The notes under the pieces were generated by a model that made no database searches, was not told the DNA's origin, and was given only the letters and a program-made list of their open reading frames with translations. Positions 1-9,994 of a DNA stretch of 37,926 bases are shown here, piece after piece. The DNA lies in NCBI GenBank assembly GCA_015489365.1, contig WFZW01000176.1, positions 1 to 37,926 on the forward strand. The letters are read 5' to 3'. Numbering within the stretch: the stretch's first letter is position 1; the number at the start of each line of letters is the position of its first letter. Source of the stretch: Deltaproteobacteria bacterium (lineage in GTDB: Bacteria > Desulfobacterota > Dissulfuribacteria > Dissulfuribacterales > QOAL01). Made by a program: the position numbers and the translations under genes.

Positions 1-30
1 ATTAAATCCTATTCAATCTATTCGAAGATG

Positions 31-171
31 CCTTTTTGATTTGGCCATGGGCACACATGGACAAAGGGCAAAAGTTTCCAGAGACGCATTTTCATGCTTC
101 GTTGCAGCTGCCTTGGAAGTAACTGTTTCCGTGAAAATACAATGCCCTTGCCTATGACCGGCCGCAAGACC
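31..171 (-). repeat. Composite A+B dispersed repeat, copy 1
   Basis: On the minus strand this reads as a module A remnant (129-171, ending in the conserved TGTATTTTCACGG) followed by module B (31-104, with the core ACGAAGCATGAAAATGC and the tail CCATGGCCAAATCAAAAA). The same two modules in the same order occur at 23124-23301 and 36869-37050 on the plus strand. It occupies nearly all of the space downstream of secG. No coding potential is seen here. Confidence 0.75.
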
Positions 172-177
172 AACCAT

Positions 178-633
178 TTATTTTGATTTGGATGCACTGC
201 CCGGCACACCACCAGTAGTCGACCGGGAGCCACCAGTCTGATTCGCTCCTACCGAGGAGGAGCGCGCCTTTTCAGGTTCGGCGCCAGTCGTGGTTTTCTC
301 CTCATTTGCCGTGGGCTCGGACACCTTTGGGCCGACCTTTTCCTTGCCAGGAACCACATTGGCGGCCGGTGCAGTAACCTCAACACCTTGCATTACTGAC
401 CCGCCAGTCCTGTGGGCTGCAAGATATGTCAGGCCAAGTGATGTTATCATGAAGATAACCGCCAGGACAGTGGTTACCTTATTGAGGAACGTGGCAGGTC
501 CGGCCCCCCCAAACACGGCCTCGCTAGAGCCAAAAACGGCCCCGATTTCAGCCCCCTTACCCTGCTGCAACAAGACGGTCAGCACCAGCAAGGCACAAAC
601 TATTATATGAACCACCACGACAAATGTATACAT
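178..633 (-). CDS. secG: SecG, protein translocase subunit
   Basis: Small integral membrane subunit of the SecYEG translocon. Two hydrophobic segments lie near residues 3-22 and 53-75. Between them is the family signature LQQGKGAEIGAVFGSSEAVFG, the cytoplasmic loop typical of SecG (seen here as LLQQGKGAEIGAVFG). At 151 residues it is longer than the usual ~75-115. The excess is a hydrophilic tail from about residue 80, rich in Thr, Ser, Gly, Glu and Lys, with no recognisable domain. It is the last gene of the gap-to-tpiA block, about 130 bp after tpiA, and the tpiA-secG adjacency is common in bacteria. The start has only a weak, distant GAGG. Identity is firm; the role of the tail is unknown. 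Confidence 0.93.
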   Translation of the reverse strand: MYTFVVVVHIIVCALLVLTVLLQQGKGAEIGAVFGSSEAVFGGAGPATFLNKVTTVLAVIFMITSLGLTYLAAHRTGGSVMQGVEVTAPAANVVPGKEKVGPKVSEPTANEEKTTTGAEPEKARSSSVGANQTGGSRSTTGGVPGSASKSK

Positions 634-689
634 CTACTGAGAATACCTCAAATCTCTATCCCTGCCCGGCCCGCTCTATAGGCGCTTCA

Positions 690-736
690 GGAAACATTTT
701 ACCTTTTGCCCATGTGTGTCCGTGGCCAAATCAAGG
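690..736 (+). repeat. Module B repeat fragment
   Basis: The segment carries GAAACATTTTACCTTTTGCCCATGTGTGTCCGTGGCCAAATCAA in pieces matching the right half of module B (compare 18205-18260 and 23246-23298). It lies in the 130-bp gap between tpiA and secG. The left half of B (ACGAAGCATGAAAATGC) is absent. Confidence 0.6.
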
Positions 737-763
737 CCAAAGCCCTGCGGCCCTGGTGATTAC

Positions 764-1540
764 TTACTGAACGCAACCCTGTACTATAGCCGAAAAACTT
801 GCAGCTTCAAGGGAAGCCCCTCCCACAAGTACACCGTCTACATCCGGCAGCATCATGAGACTTGCTATGTTGTCCGGTTTAACGGAGCCACCATACAATA
901 TTCGAATTTGGTCTGCAATACCGGAATCATATCTGGACTTAAGCCAGTTACGCATAAATTCATGTGCTTCCTGGGCCTGTTCCGGGCTTGCAGTCTTACC
1001 CGTCCCTATGGCCCATACGGGTTCATAGGCAAGGATCACCCTGGTGATCTGTTGAGGGGTTACATTGTCAAGGCCTCCGTTCAACTGAAAGTCAAGAATC
1101 CTAGTGGTCAAATCATCTTCTCTCTCCTCAAGGGTCTCACCTATACACAAGATGGGGCTCAATCCATGATCTAATGCGGATTTCATCTTCTGGGCAATCA
1201 AGGGATTGTCCTCTCCAAAGATATGCCTTCGCTCTGAATGCCCGAGAATAACATATCTTGCCCCTACCTCTTTTAACATGACAGGGGAAATCTCCCCTGT
1301 GTACGCCCCCTGCTCGGCATAGTGCATATTCTGTCCAGCTATCGATACGATATCACTTAGCTCGGCAATTGCGTCACTGGCCTCCTTCAATGCGGTAAAC
1401 GGAGGCGCTATTATTATCTCACATCCAGTGATACCATCTATTTCAGGCAGAAACCCCTTGAAGAAGTCCCTGGTTTCATCAATGGTCTTATGCATCTTCC
1501 AATTGGCAGCGCATACCGGGACACGACCTTTATCAACCAT
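764..1540 (-). CDS. tpiA: Triosephosphate isomerase
   Basis: Interconverts dihydroxyacetone phosphate and glyceraldehyde 3-phosphate. With the start at 1540 the protein has 258 residues, normal for the family. Visible signatures are NWKMHK near the N-terminus (residues 13-18), the electrophile His101 in ILGHSERR, the catalytic Glu173 in AYEPVWAIGTG, and the phosphate-binding GGSVKPDN and GVLVGGASL near the C-terminus. The reading frame is open 21 codons further upstream, to 1603, but that would overlap pgk. The ATG at 1540 has GGAGG five bases upstream and gives the family-like N-terminus, so it is preferred. It lies 34 bp after pgk and is clearly in the same operon. Confidence 0.97.
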   Translation of the reverse strand: MVDKGRVPVCAANWKMHKTIDETRDFFKGFLPEIDGITGCEIIIAPPFTALKEASDAIAELSDIVSIAGQNMHYAEQGAYTGEISPVMLKEVGARYVILGHSERRHIFGEDNPLIAQKMKSALDHGLSPILCIGETLEEREDDLTTRILDFQLNGGLDNVTPQQITRVILAYEPVWAIGTGKTASPEQAQEAHEFMRNWLKSRYDSGIADQIRILYGGSVKPDNIASLMMLPDVDGVLVGGASLEAASFSAIVQGCVQ

Positions 1541-1574
1541 AAGCGCCTCCTTTTCCCTTAAGCCATTTTTACCC

Positions 1575-2771
1575 TTAATGTATCTTGGTGCCGCATCTCT
1601 CAAGTGCCTCTATCCCAGGCAATTCCTTACCCTCCAAGAGCCTTAAGAAGGCCCCCCCACCTGTGGACATATATGAAACGTTATCCTTTTCCCCTGCCAT
1701 AGCCACTGCATGGTCAGTATCGCCGCCCCCTATGATACTCAAGGCATTGCTTTGCCCAACGGCATGTGCCAGGGCCTTTGTGCCTCCACTGAAGGCCTCT
1801 ACCTCGAAGGCCCCCATAGGACCATTCCATACAATAGTTGCCACGTCACGCAACGCCTCCTCAAACAGGGTGATGCTGGCTGGCCCGATATCAAGGGCCA
1901 TTTTGCCCTCTGGGATCTCCTGGCAGGTCACGGCCTCGACAGGAGAATTGGGTCCTAGTTCATCGGCAACAAGGCAGTCAACCGGCAGGTAAAACTTCAC
2001 GCCTCTTTTTGTCGCCAAGGCCATTATGCCCCTGGCGGTGTCCAGTAGATCATCCTCCATTAGGGACCTACCAACATCAAGCCCTGAGGCTGCAAGGAAT
2101 GTATTGGCCATGGCACCACCTATAATAAGCTTGTCTACCTTTCGTAATATGTTCTCTATTGCACCAAGCTTGCTGGAGACCTTGGCCCCCCCAAGTATCG
2201 CAACCAGAGGCCTTGCAGGGTTTTCCATGGCCTTGTTGAAGTAGGACAATTCCTTTTTAAGAAGGAGACCTGCTCCGCATTCCTTTACAAATTCGGGCAC
2301 ACCCACAACCGATGCATGGGCCCTGTGCGACACCGCAAAGGCATCATTGATATAGACATCGGCAAGGGTGGCAAGCTCCTCTGCAAATCCGGGATCATTG
2401 GCCTGTTCCTCTGGATGATACCTGAGATTCTCTAGCAGGATGCACCCACCCGGCTTCATTGTCTCCACCAATGTCCTCACCTGCTCACCCACACAATCCG
2501 GGGCAAGTGGAACATCCATGTTAAGGATTTCTCCCAGAAGGGTTGCTACCGGTCTAAGGCTGTACCTGGGATCCTTTTTTCCCTTGGGTCTACCAAGATG
2601 TGAGCACAGAATCAGCATGGCACCTGAATCCACAGCATATTTTACGCTTGGAATAGCAGCCCTCACGCGATTATCATCGGTAACGTTTCCCTTATCATCC
2701 AGAGGAACGTTGAAATCCACCCTCATCAAGACCCTTTTACCGGCCAGAGAGAGCTCGTCAATAAATCTCAT
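1575..2771 (-). CDS. pgk: Phosphoglycerate kinase
   Basis: Catalyses 1,3-bisphosphoglycerate + ADP to 3-phosphoglycerate + ATP, the substrate-level phosphorylation step after GAPDH. The protein has 398 residues, typical length. Signatures are RVDFNVPLDDKG near residues 17-28, SHLGRPKG for 3-PGA binding, ENLRYHPEE, LGGAKVSSKL at the domain hinge, WNGPMGAFE, and the C-terminal nucleotide loop GGGDTDHAVA with STGGGAFL. The ATG has an excellent AGGAGG ribosome binding site (2777-2788 region). The gene lies 180 bp downstream of the divergent GAPDH and 34 bp before tpiA. No anomalies are seen. Confidence 0.97.
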   Translation of the reverse strand: MRFIDELSLAGKRVLMRVDFNVPLDDKGNVTDDNRVRAAIPSVKYAVDSGAMLILCSHLGRPKGKKDPRYSLRPVATLLGEILNMDVPLAPDCVGEQVRTLVETMKPGGCILLENLRYHPEEQANDPGFAEELATLADVYINDAFAVSHRAHASVVGVPEFVKECGAGLLLKKELSYFNKAMENPARPLVAILGGAKVSSKLGAIENILRKVDKLIIGGAMANTFLAASGLDVGRSLMEDDLLDTARGIMALATKRGVKFYLPVDCLVADELGPNSPVEAVTCQEIPEGKMALDIGPASITLFEEALRDVATIVWNGPMGAFEVEAFSGGTKALAHAVGQSNALSIIGGGDTDHAVAMAGEKDNVSYMSTGGGAFLRLLEGKELPGIEALERCGTKIH

Positions 2772-2950
2772 ACCAACCTCCTTCCTCTTAGGCCAAGCCT
2801 TTATCCGGAAAGGATCTTAGCTAAAGGCCAAGGAGTTAACTGCAATTCATCGTAATGATCCCTTCAACCTATACAGTTGAAGCCGCTGGCTATCGGTTCA
2901 CCGTATGGAAGGACCGATCCAGGATACTTTCCGTATCTGTTTTTTTATGA

Positions 2951-4219
2951 TCAGAGCATTGAATCGGCCACAGAGACGATCCTATCCCCAAGCATATTGG
3001 TATAGCTACCCAGTTCGTTGTCATACCATCCATAGACCACCACCTGGGTGACTGGTATCTTTATCAATTCACAGGTCATATTTTCCAATGCGCCACCACC
3101 TTCTAACGTACAGGCCAGACGAGGATCCACGTTTATCACCGCTGTCCGGGTGTGGGTCTCGGTACCTTCAATGATACTGGCAGCAGCAGGCACACCTATT
3201 ATGTCGGAGGAGACGTGTTGCTCCTCTGTGAATATGAGGTGATCACTCATGGGGCCCTCTGCAGCCCTCTGATAGATGCTGTTTATCAATTGGCGATTGA
3301 CAGGCTTTTCCAGGCTTTCATCCTGGATGGTCATGACAAGAACTATCAGGGAACCGGTATTGGTGGGGATCCGCACGGATTCAGCAATGAAACCGATATT
3401 TTTCATCTCCGGGATAACCAGGCCGAGTGCCTGGGCAGCCCCTGTGGTTGTGAGGATGATGTTGTTTATTATGCTGCGGTTTTTCCGCAAATCCTTTGCC
3501 CCTGCCTTCGGAAGACGGTCTAGTACCACCTGGCTGCCGGTTGCGGCATGTACTGTCACCATGGATGCCGAAAGGATCCTATTGGCCCCAAAATGATCCA
3601 GCAAAGGCTTGACCATGTAGGCCAAACAGGTAGTAGTGCATGAAGCCGCCGATATTAAGACATGCCTTTCAGGGATATAATCGTCTTCATTGATTCCCAT
3701 TACCGTGGTGACCGCATCCTCTGGCATCCCCGCAGCCTTGTCTTTAAACTTAAAGGGGGCTGAGAGAATCACCTTCTCCGCCCCTGCCTCTATGTGCCCT
3801 CTAAGGCTTCCCTTCGGATCATCACCAGGGGCTATAGGATCCCTGAACACACCCGTTGTATCCACAACCAGCCTTACATCATGGGCAGCCCAGTCAATCC
3901 CCTTTGGATCACGGCTCTGCCTTAGTATCGTCACGGGTATCCCGTCTATCAACATCGTACCCTTGTCCTCATCCAGATTCTCAATAACCCTTGGACACCT
4001 ATGGCCATAAAGATAGGCGCCAAGTCTTCCATAGGTACTGTCCTTTTCAATCGCCGCGGCCATATCCTGAAGGCCAGAGCCCACTTGTCTTCCTATGTTG
4101 ATGACGATTTCCTTGAAGGTACGCCTACTGACATGGTGCCACAGGCTGAGCTTACCGATCCTGCCAAGGCCATTGATACCTAATTTCATTGGGCGTGGTT
4201 GTTCTCCTGCTGTTACCAT
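2951..4219 (-). CDS. Divergent glyceraldehyde-3-phosphate dehydrogenase paralogue
   Basis: This is a second GAPDH-family protein of 422 residues, longer than the usual ~335. It has the Rossmann start KLGINGLGRIGKLSL (residues 12-26), the active-site motif SAASCTTTCLA with catalytic Cys194 (canonical [11 protein letters not shown]), TVHAATGSQ, RIPTNTGS and the C-terminal YGWYDNELGSYTNML. After the second beta strand the usual acidic NDL loop is replaced by NIGRQVG. That loop sets NAD against NADP preference, so coenzyme use may differ (inference). Extra sequence follows residue 40 and flanks residues 125-140. The ATG at 4219 has GGAGG six bases upstream; an internal ATG at 4189 is weaker. It sits between the dikinase-like gene and pgk, so a triose-phosphate or related aldehyde substrate is likely, but direction and coenzyme cannot be read from sequence. 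Confidence 0.88.
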   Translation of the reverse strand: MVTAGEQPRPMKLGINGLGRIGKLSLWHHVSRRTFKEIVINIGRQVGSGLQDMAAAIEKDSTYGRLGAYLYGHRCPRVIENLDEDKGTMLIDGIPVTILRQSRDPKGIDWAAHDVRLVVDTTGVFRDPIAPGDDPKGSLRGHIEAGAEKVILSAPFKFKDKAAGMPEDAVTTVMGINEDDYIPERHVLISAASCTTTCLAYMVKPLLDHFGANRILSASMVTVHAATGSQVVLDRLPKAGAKDLRKNRSIINNIILTTTGAAQALGLVIPEMKNIGFIAESVRIPTNTGSLIVLVMTIQDESLEKPVNRQLINSIYQRAAEGPMSDHLIFTEEQHVSSDIIGVPAAASIIEGTETHTRTAVINVDPRLACTLEGGGALENMTCELIKIPVTQVVVYGWYDNELGSYTNMLGDRIVSVADSML

Positions 4220-4294
4220 TCATTTCCTCCCATTTATGCAGTGAAATATAGATGATCATATAGTTCCAAAAAACCGCACCTTATCTATCGTGTA

Positions 4295-4420
4295 CCATTT
4301 TACCGTAAAAATACAACCCCCAAATCTTGGTGCGATTCCTCACTTTAAACCTTCATGCAGCCCCAGGGGATGGACTGCATGAAGGTTTTATCCGAAAATG
4401 CCCTTTTGATTTGCCACGGG
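4295..4420 (-). repeat. Module A (and B remnant) repeat copy with strong hairpin
   Basis: Read on the minus strand, a B-like tail (GGCAAATCAAAAGGG, near 4400-4418) is followed by an A-like unit that starts with CTTCATGCAG and ends in TGTATTTTTACGGTAAAAT (4295-4315). The order B then A is the reverse of other composites. It holds a perfect 14-bp inverted repeat (4347-4360 against 4375-4388) and fills most of the 302-bp gap between the dikinase-like gene and the second GAPDH. The remaining bases of the gap, about 4421-4521 and 4220-4294, show nothing I recognise. Confidence 0.6.
4347..4388. terminator. Perfect 14-bp inverted repeat, possible terminator or processing hairpin
   Basis: AAACCTTCATGCAG at 4347-4360 is exactly complementary to CTGCATGAAGGTTT at 4375-4388, with a 14-base loop. 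No run of T follows in either direction, so it is not a textbook intrinsic terminator. It lies just downstream of the 4.3-kb dikinase-like gene and upstream of the second GAPDH, where it could stop part of the transcription or protect an mRNA 3' end (inference). Confidence 0.4.
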
Positions 4421-4521
4421 AGTACGTCCCCACTATCCCGGCCTCTAGCATTCCTTGTACCTGACACCCTATGACTAGATATGGATAGCAAATTTTCGGC
4501 ATCCCATGGATACAGATCGTT

Positions 4522-7500
4522 TCATATCAATGATGCGTTCTCCTCAACCTTTGTAGGATGACGCCCCTTGTAAACCGACCCGTTGCGCCCATCTATACTT
4601 AGAAAGTCACCGGAACGAATTATAATCCCTTGGATCTTTGCCATGTTTCTATTTTCATATACCTGTAGCTGATCGCAGCCTACCACGCAGGTCTTATCCA
4701 ACCTGAATGCCACAATGGCTGCATGGGAGGTCTGGCCACCCTTGGCGGTCAAGAGACCATCAGCAGCGGAAATTTCCCGGATATCATCGGGCACCGTGTC
4801 CGAGCGTATTAATATGAGATTTTCACCAGGCTCCTTCTTTCTCATAAGTTCGATTTCCTCAAGTGTAAAGACCGCCTTGCCGGACAGGGCCCCACCGCTT
4901 ACACCAATACCTCGGGAAAGGTAACTTGCCTCCAGTTCATGGGATGGAACAAAGACATTTATCGTCCCCCGCTTCTTCGTGGTCATATCCCTGCTCTGAA
5001 GTATAAAAAGTTTGTCTTCCTCCGGCCCTTCGAAGGTGAACTCGATCTCCTGGGGGGTCCACCTTTTTTTATATATCAAGTGCTTAGTGTACGATAAGAG
5101 CGCATTATATATGTGGGGGAACCTCTCTTCCATGCTAAGATCCGCATCAAGCCCCAATGCCTCCTTCTGCTCTATGGAAATAGGATGGGTCGAAACGAGT
5201 CCGCTTACGATATCTTCGCCCTGATTGCCAGACGTGTAATCACCCCAAAGACATACGCGATCGAGCTTCCGATATGGATTGGCCGTAAAAACCACGCCGG
5301 TACCAGATGACTCGGATAGATTACCGTAACTCATGGACTGGACTATCACTGCCGTACCCCAATTGTCTGAAATTTCCATAATTTCCCTGTAGGCCTTGGC
5401 CTTTTCTGAATTCCATGAGCCGATCACCAGACGTATGGAAACCAACAACTGCTCAAACGGATCCTCCTCTAGCGCAATGCCTTTTTCCATTACAGCATCC
5501 CGATATGCAAGTGCCAGCTCCTTCATCTGCATCCCTGTAAATTCCCTTTTTTGCTTAACCTTGTAGAGCCTCTTGTGGGAACGCATGAGTTCTGTAAAGA
5601 CATCACGACTAAGACCAAACGACATGGCCCAAGACTGGATAAACCGTCTGTAATTATCCCAGGCAAACCACTCGTTGCCGCTCTTCGTGGCAAGGCCCTT
5701 GATTGTATCCATATTACTACCCACATTGATGATGGTAGACATCATTCCAGGCATGGATATGGCTGCACCGCTTCTGACCGATAACAGGAGTGGATTGTCT
5801 GGGTTACCGAACTTTCTGCCGGTCCGGGTCTCTATCTCCCTCAAGCCCCGCCTCAACTGTCTACAAAAGTCCCTGTATGCACTGGGGAGTTTTTGAAACA
5901 GGGAATAATACCTGTACACCTCGGTTGTCACTATTATACCAGGGGGAACGGGCAAGCCTTCCTCGGCCAAAAGAACCAGGTTAAACCCCTTGTTCCCAAG
6001 CTGTATCATGTTCCTGGTCCGTTTCTTGGGCCTGTGGACAGAACACAGGTCCTGAGCTGGATCATAGCTCAACAACAGGTCCACCTCCTCGGGGTTCAAG
6101 AGTTCCTTTTGTTCCCGGAGCACCTGATAGACCCTACCAATGAAGTTGTCCAGATGCTGAAGCCCGAATGTGGAGGAGATAAGTTCCCTAAGAAAACGCT
6201 CGGTCACCTGGTGGAACAGATGGGTGTCCAAGACACGGGCATGATTCCCGGACACATATTTCGGCAACAGTTGGCCAGGCCCCAACTGGCGTATAATCTT
6301 GGCCAGATTATCCTGGTGGGGGCTCAGGTAGTAGACATAGATCATGTCCTTGACCCCCTCTGAAAGCCCCTTCACGATATCGAGATACTGGGAAAAGGAA
6401 AAACGTCTTACCCCAAGGGACTTTTCCAGCAATGTAAGATAGGTTGAAAATTTCTTCGAATATACGCCGTTAAGCTGAACGGCCCTCCAGAAGAGTTTGA
6501 GGCCCTTAAGGATATTTACAAAGGTAGTCTTTGTTATAAATGGCACCTCCGTCTCGGCGATAAGCCTTTCGAAATAGACGTTGGCAAGGTTTTCAAGGCG
6601 AAATGTCAGCCCCAGGGCATCAAATTTCCTTTCATGGTAATGCCCATACATGGAGGGAATATCTGCGGCAATATGCCGCTTGTGGTATATGTCTTCCTTG
6701 ACCTCGAAGGTTTCCTTACTGAGGATTATGTCCTTTAACTTCTCAAGTTCCTTTAGGATTACATCGAGGCAATACCCTGGCTTGTCCGTTTCAATCGCTG
6801 CAAGTACCTTTTCAAGCCCTTCAAAACCGAGTTTCTTGGCCTCCTCCAGGTGATGCCGGATCTCCTGGGTACCCAATTTGTATTTCATGGTCTCCAGGCT
6901 GTACATCTTGATCAACAACTCTAGCCGGCGTCTTTCATAGGGAGGAACATCGCTCACCTGCGCGAGTATCTGCGAAAGCTCCTCCTCTGGCATGTTCAGC
7001 AACCTATCAAGGTTATGCGCAAACGGCTCCAGCCCCAAGACCTGAGCCAAATGCCTTACTAGTTTATGGACATGATCCACATAGGGCCCTTGGATAGGTA
7101 TCTGCTCCAGTATTTCAGGGGCCAGAAACGGCCTGAGTCCTTCCTTTTGTTTGCTGTACCAGAAACACAGGATGGCCTCGATAAAATCGACTATCAGGTT
7201 GTTGCTCTCGACATGGCTTTGCTTTCTCAAAAAGTGGATGAGTATATCCCTCCTGTGGGATATCTCATCTAGTTCCGTGGATACATCCCGCAGAAGCCCC
7301 TCTGCACCTATCTCATTGTAATATACCGGAAGAACCTTGGTGAATTGTTTGACAAGGTTGTAGATTGGCCCTATATCGCAATTTAAGAGCCTGCTGATAT
7401 CCCTTTGGAACAGATCAGTATCCTTTATACATGTGCCGGCAAGCTTGAGATTTATAATCAATGCAGACAGCAAGGTGCTACAGACCTTGGGTTTCTGGCA

Positions 7501-8823
7501 TACCAGGTTCAACCACACCCTTATGTTCTGGAGATGGGCTGGGTTACACAGTATATGCCATTCGGTATCTACTCCCCTTACACCTGGTGTCTGAAAACCA
7601 AAATCCACCACCAGATCCAGGAACAACTCTATGAGCCTGGTATTGTTCCTGCTGAAGATCTCAAGCCCCAGGGTCTCTATGCACTGGAGAGCGGTCCTGG
7701 GAAAGTGTCCAACCTGCTGTTTGAGCAAAACAAAGCTTCTGGCCAACACCTCCTGGAGCTGTTCAAGATCTGCAGTCCTGATAAGGCAAACCAGATTGCG
7801 GTTGATCTGGCGAAGCACCTCTTCATGGATCTTTGCAAGCCCTTCCATTTCCACCAGATGGAAAAGAAAAAGGAGATGAAGCCCTACCTCATCCCCTGAT
7901 GTATTGGAATTTTCGGAGACCACTGCCGGGGATTTGCAGGATATCCGACCAAGCGCAAGGGCAATCTCCTTGTAACTCCTTACGATATCCAGGTAGCCTG
8001 GAAGATTCGAAATCTCGAGCGCTGTCTCTTCATCAAGGGGCCTGCCAGAAAACCTGTGCAGCTCTTCGAGGTATCCCTGCAACTGGCTATGTGAGACTGG
8101 TTTCAATAGCTCCCTTACAGCGCGCAACTCTTCCCTGGAAGTTCGAAGGGCATATTGTCCCTTTACCCTTTCCAACCATGCCAAAGGATCCTCAAGACCC
8201 AACCAATATCGGTAGGAGACCTCCCGAACGGTCATAAGGATACGACATGCTGTCTCCCAAAAACCTGAAGGCACATCGTGACCTGATAACCTGCTGGAAA
8301 CCTTCTTGATTATCCTGGCCAGCGGATGGAAGCTTGTAGCCAATGCCTGACATACGGTATCGTCAACCGTGTTGAGTTGCCTGAAGATATCCTCTATCGC
8401 AGGAAGGAGGCTTACCAGCTTTTTCGTTCCAATGGATTGAACAACCTTTTCGATAAAGGCAAGAAGACCGTCTGCTGCCTGTACCTTCTGTGCCTCCTGC
8501 GGGGCTTCATATATCACCCCTAGAAAGGTTTCCATCAAAACCTTTATGGCCTCAACCCCTGTGGGGGAACGCTGATAGGTTGCCAGGTTCTTTAGGGCAA
8601 ACGACCTGAGTTCCGGTATAACCACATCCCAGTTCCTGAATGGATGGTGTAATTCGAAGAGGAGATGATCTGCCTGTTTCAACACGCCCTGGTAGTCCGC
8701 TACCGCATTCCTTAAGACATCGAACCTGGGATCGATTTCTATCTGATCCACCGCGGTGACCGCAAGATTTACCTTGAGGGCCTTTGATTTTTCTAACATC
8801 TTTAGATCGTTATGTCTGATCAA
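4522..8823 (-). CDS. PPDK-like dikinase lacking the PEP-binding barrel, with ~930-residue N-terminal region
   Basis: This is a 1,433-residue protein. Residues about 940-1290 form a PPDK/PEP-synthase-type ATP-grasp domain, with LGNKGFNLVLLAEEGLPVP (about 942), LLLSVRSGAAISMPGMMST (about 1010-1028), SGTGVVFTANP (about 1173) and EIEFTFEG. The phosphohistidine swivelling domain follows, with catalytic His1367 in AKGGQTSHAAIVAF. The chain ends about 65 residues later, so the C-terminal PEP/pyruvate TIM barrel of PPDK is missing. Residues 1-930 are Leu-rich and probably largely helical; I recognise no known domain there. Families of this design pass phosphate from ATP via His to another acceptor (glucan dikinases, rifampicin phosphotransferase); the acceptor here is unknown. 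It lies 12 bp downstream of gap, in a glycolytic operon. The start is TTG with no good ribosome site; an ATG eight codons in is the alternative. Confidence 0.85.
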   Translation of the reverse strand: MIRHNDLKMLEKSKALKVNLAVTAVDQIEIDPRFDVLRNAVADYQGVLKQADHLLFELHHPFRNWDVVIPELRSFALKNLATYQRSPTGVEAIKVLMETFLGVIYEAPQEAQKVQAADGLLAFIEKVVQSIGTKKLVSLLPAIEDIFRQLNTVDDTVCQALATSFHPLARIIKKVSSRLSGHDVPSGFWETACRILMTVREVSYRYWLGLEDPLAWLERVKGQYALRTSREELRAVRELLKPVSHSQLQGYLEELHRFSGRPLDEETALEISNLPGYLDIVRSYKEIALALGRISCKSPAVVSENSNTSGDEVGLHLLFLFHLVEMEGLAKIHEEVLRQINRNLVCLIRTADLEQLQEVLARSFVLLKQQVGHFPRTALQCIETLGLEIFSRNNTRLIELFLDLVVDFGFQTPGVRGVDTEWHILCNPAHLQNIRVWLNLVCQKPKVCSTLLSALIINLKLAGTCIKDTDLFQRDISRLLNCDIGPIYNLVKQFTKVLPVYYNEIGAEGLLRDVSTELDEISHRRDILIHFLRKQSHVESNNLIVDFIEAILCFWYSKQKEGLRPFLAPEILEQIPIQGPYVDHVHKLVRHLAQVLGLEPFAHNLDRLLNMPEEELSQILAQVSDVPPYERRRLELLIKMYSLETMKYKLGTQEIRHHLEEAKKLGFEGLEKVLAAIETDKPGYCLDVILKELEKLKDIILSKETFEVKEDIYHKRHIAADIPSMYGHYHERKFDALGLTFRLENLANVYFERLIAETEVPFITKTTFVNILKGLKLFWRAVQLNGVYSKKFSTYLTLLEKSLGVRRFSFSQYLDIVKGLSEGVKDMIYVYYLSPHQDNLAKIIRQLGPGQLLPKYVSGNHARVLDTHLFHQVTERFLRELISSTFGLQHLDNFIGRVYQVLREQKELLNPEEVDLLLSYDPAQDLCSVHRPKKRTRNMIQLGNKGFNLVLLAEEGLPVPPGIIVTTEVYRYYSLFQKLPSAYRDFCRQLRRGLREIETRTGRKFGNPDNPLLLSVRSGAAISMPGMMSTIINVGSNMDTIKGLATKSGNEWFAWDNYRRFIQSWAMSFGLSRDVFTELMRSHKRLYKVKQKREFTGMQMKELALAYRDAVMEKGIALEEDPFEQLLVSIRLVIGSWNSEKAKAYREIMEISDNWGTAVIVQSMSYGNLSESSGTGVVFTANPYRKLDRVCLWGDYTSGNQGEDIVSGLVSTHPISIEQKEALGLDADLSMEERFPHIYNALLSYTKHLIYKKRWTPQEIEFTFEGPEEDKLFILQSRDMTTKKRGTINVFVPSHELEASYLSRGIGVSGGALSGKAVFTLEEIELMRKKEPGENLILIRSDTVPDDIREISAADGLLTAKGGQTSHAAIVAFRLDKTCVVGCDQLQVYENRNMAKIQGIIIRSGDFLSIDGRNGSVYKGRHPTKVEENASLI

Positions 8824-8835
8824 CCAGCAATGGCA

Positions 8836-9846
<1,011 letters not shown>

Positions 9847-9994
9847 TTACCTCCTGACAAAAAGCTAAAACAGATAAAAGGAAAGGGCAAAGCTCCTTGA
9901 TTGAAATACCCATGAACTTACCTGGTGAAACCCACTCCCCTCGTTCCTGAACGAATTGATCGAAGATCCCTGGGGATATTCAACCCCTTGATCA

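Noticed and set aside
4522-8823. Calling the large protein PEP synthase or pyruvate phosphate dikinase outright
   Set aside because: The PEP/pyruvate-binding C-terminal domain is missing, so that activity cannot be assigned.
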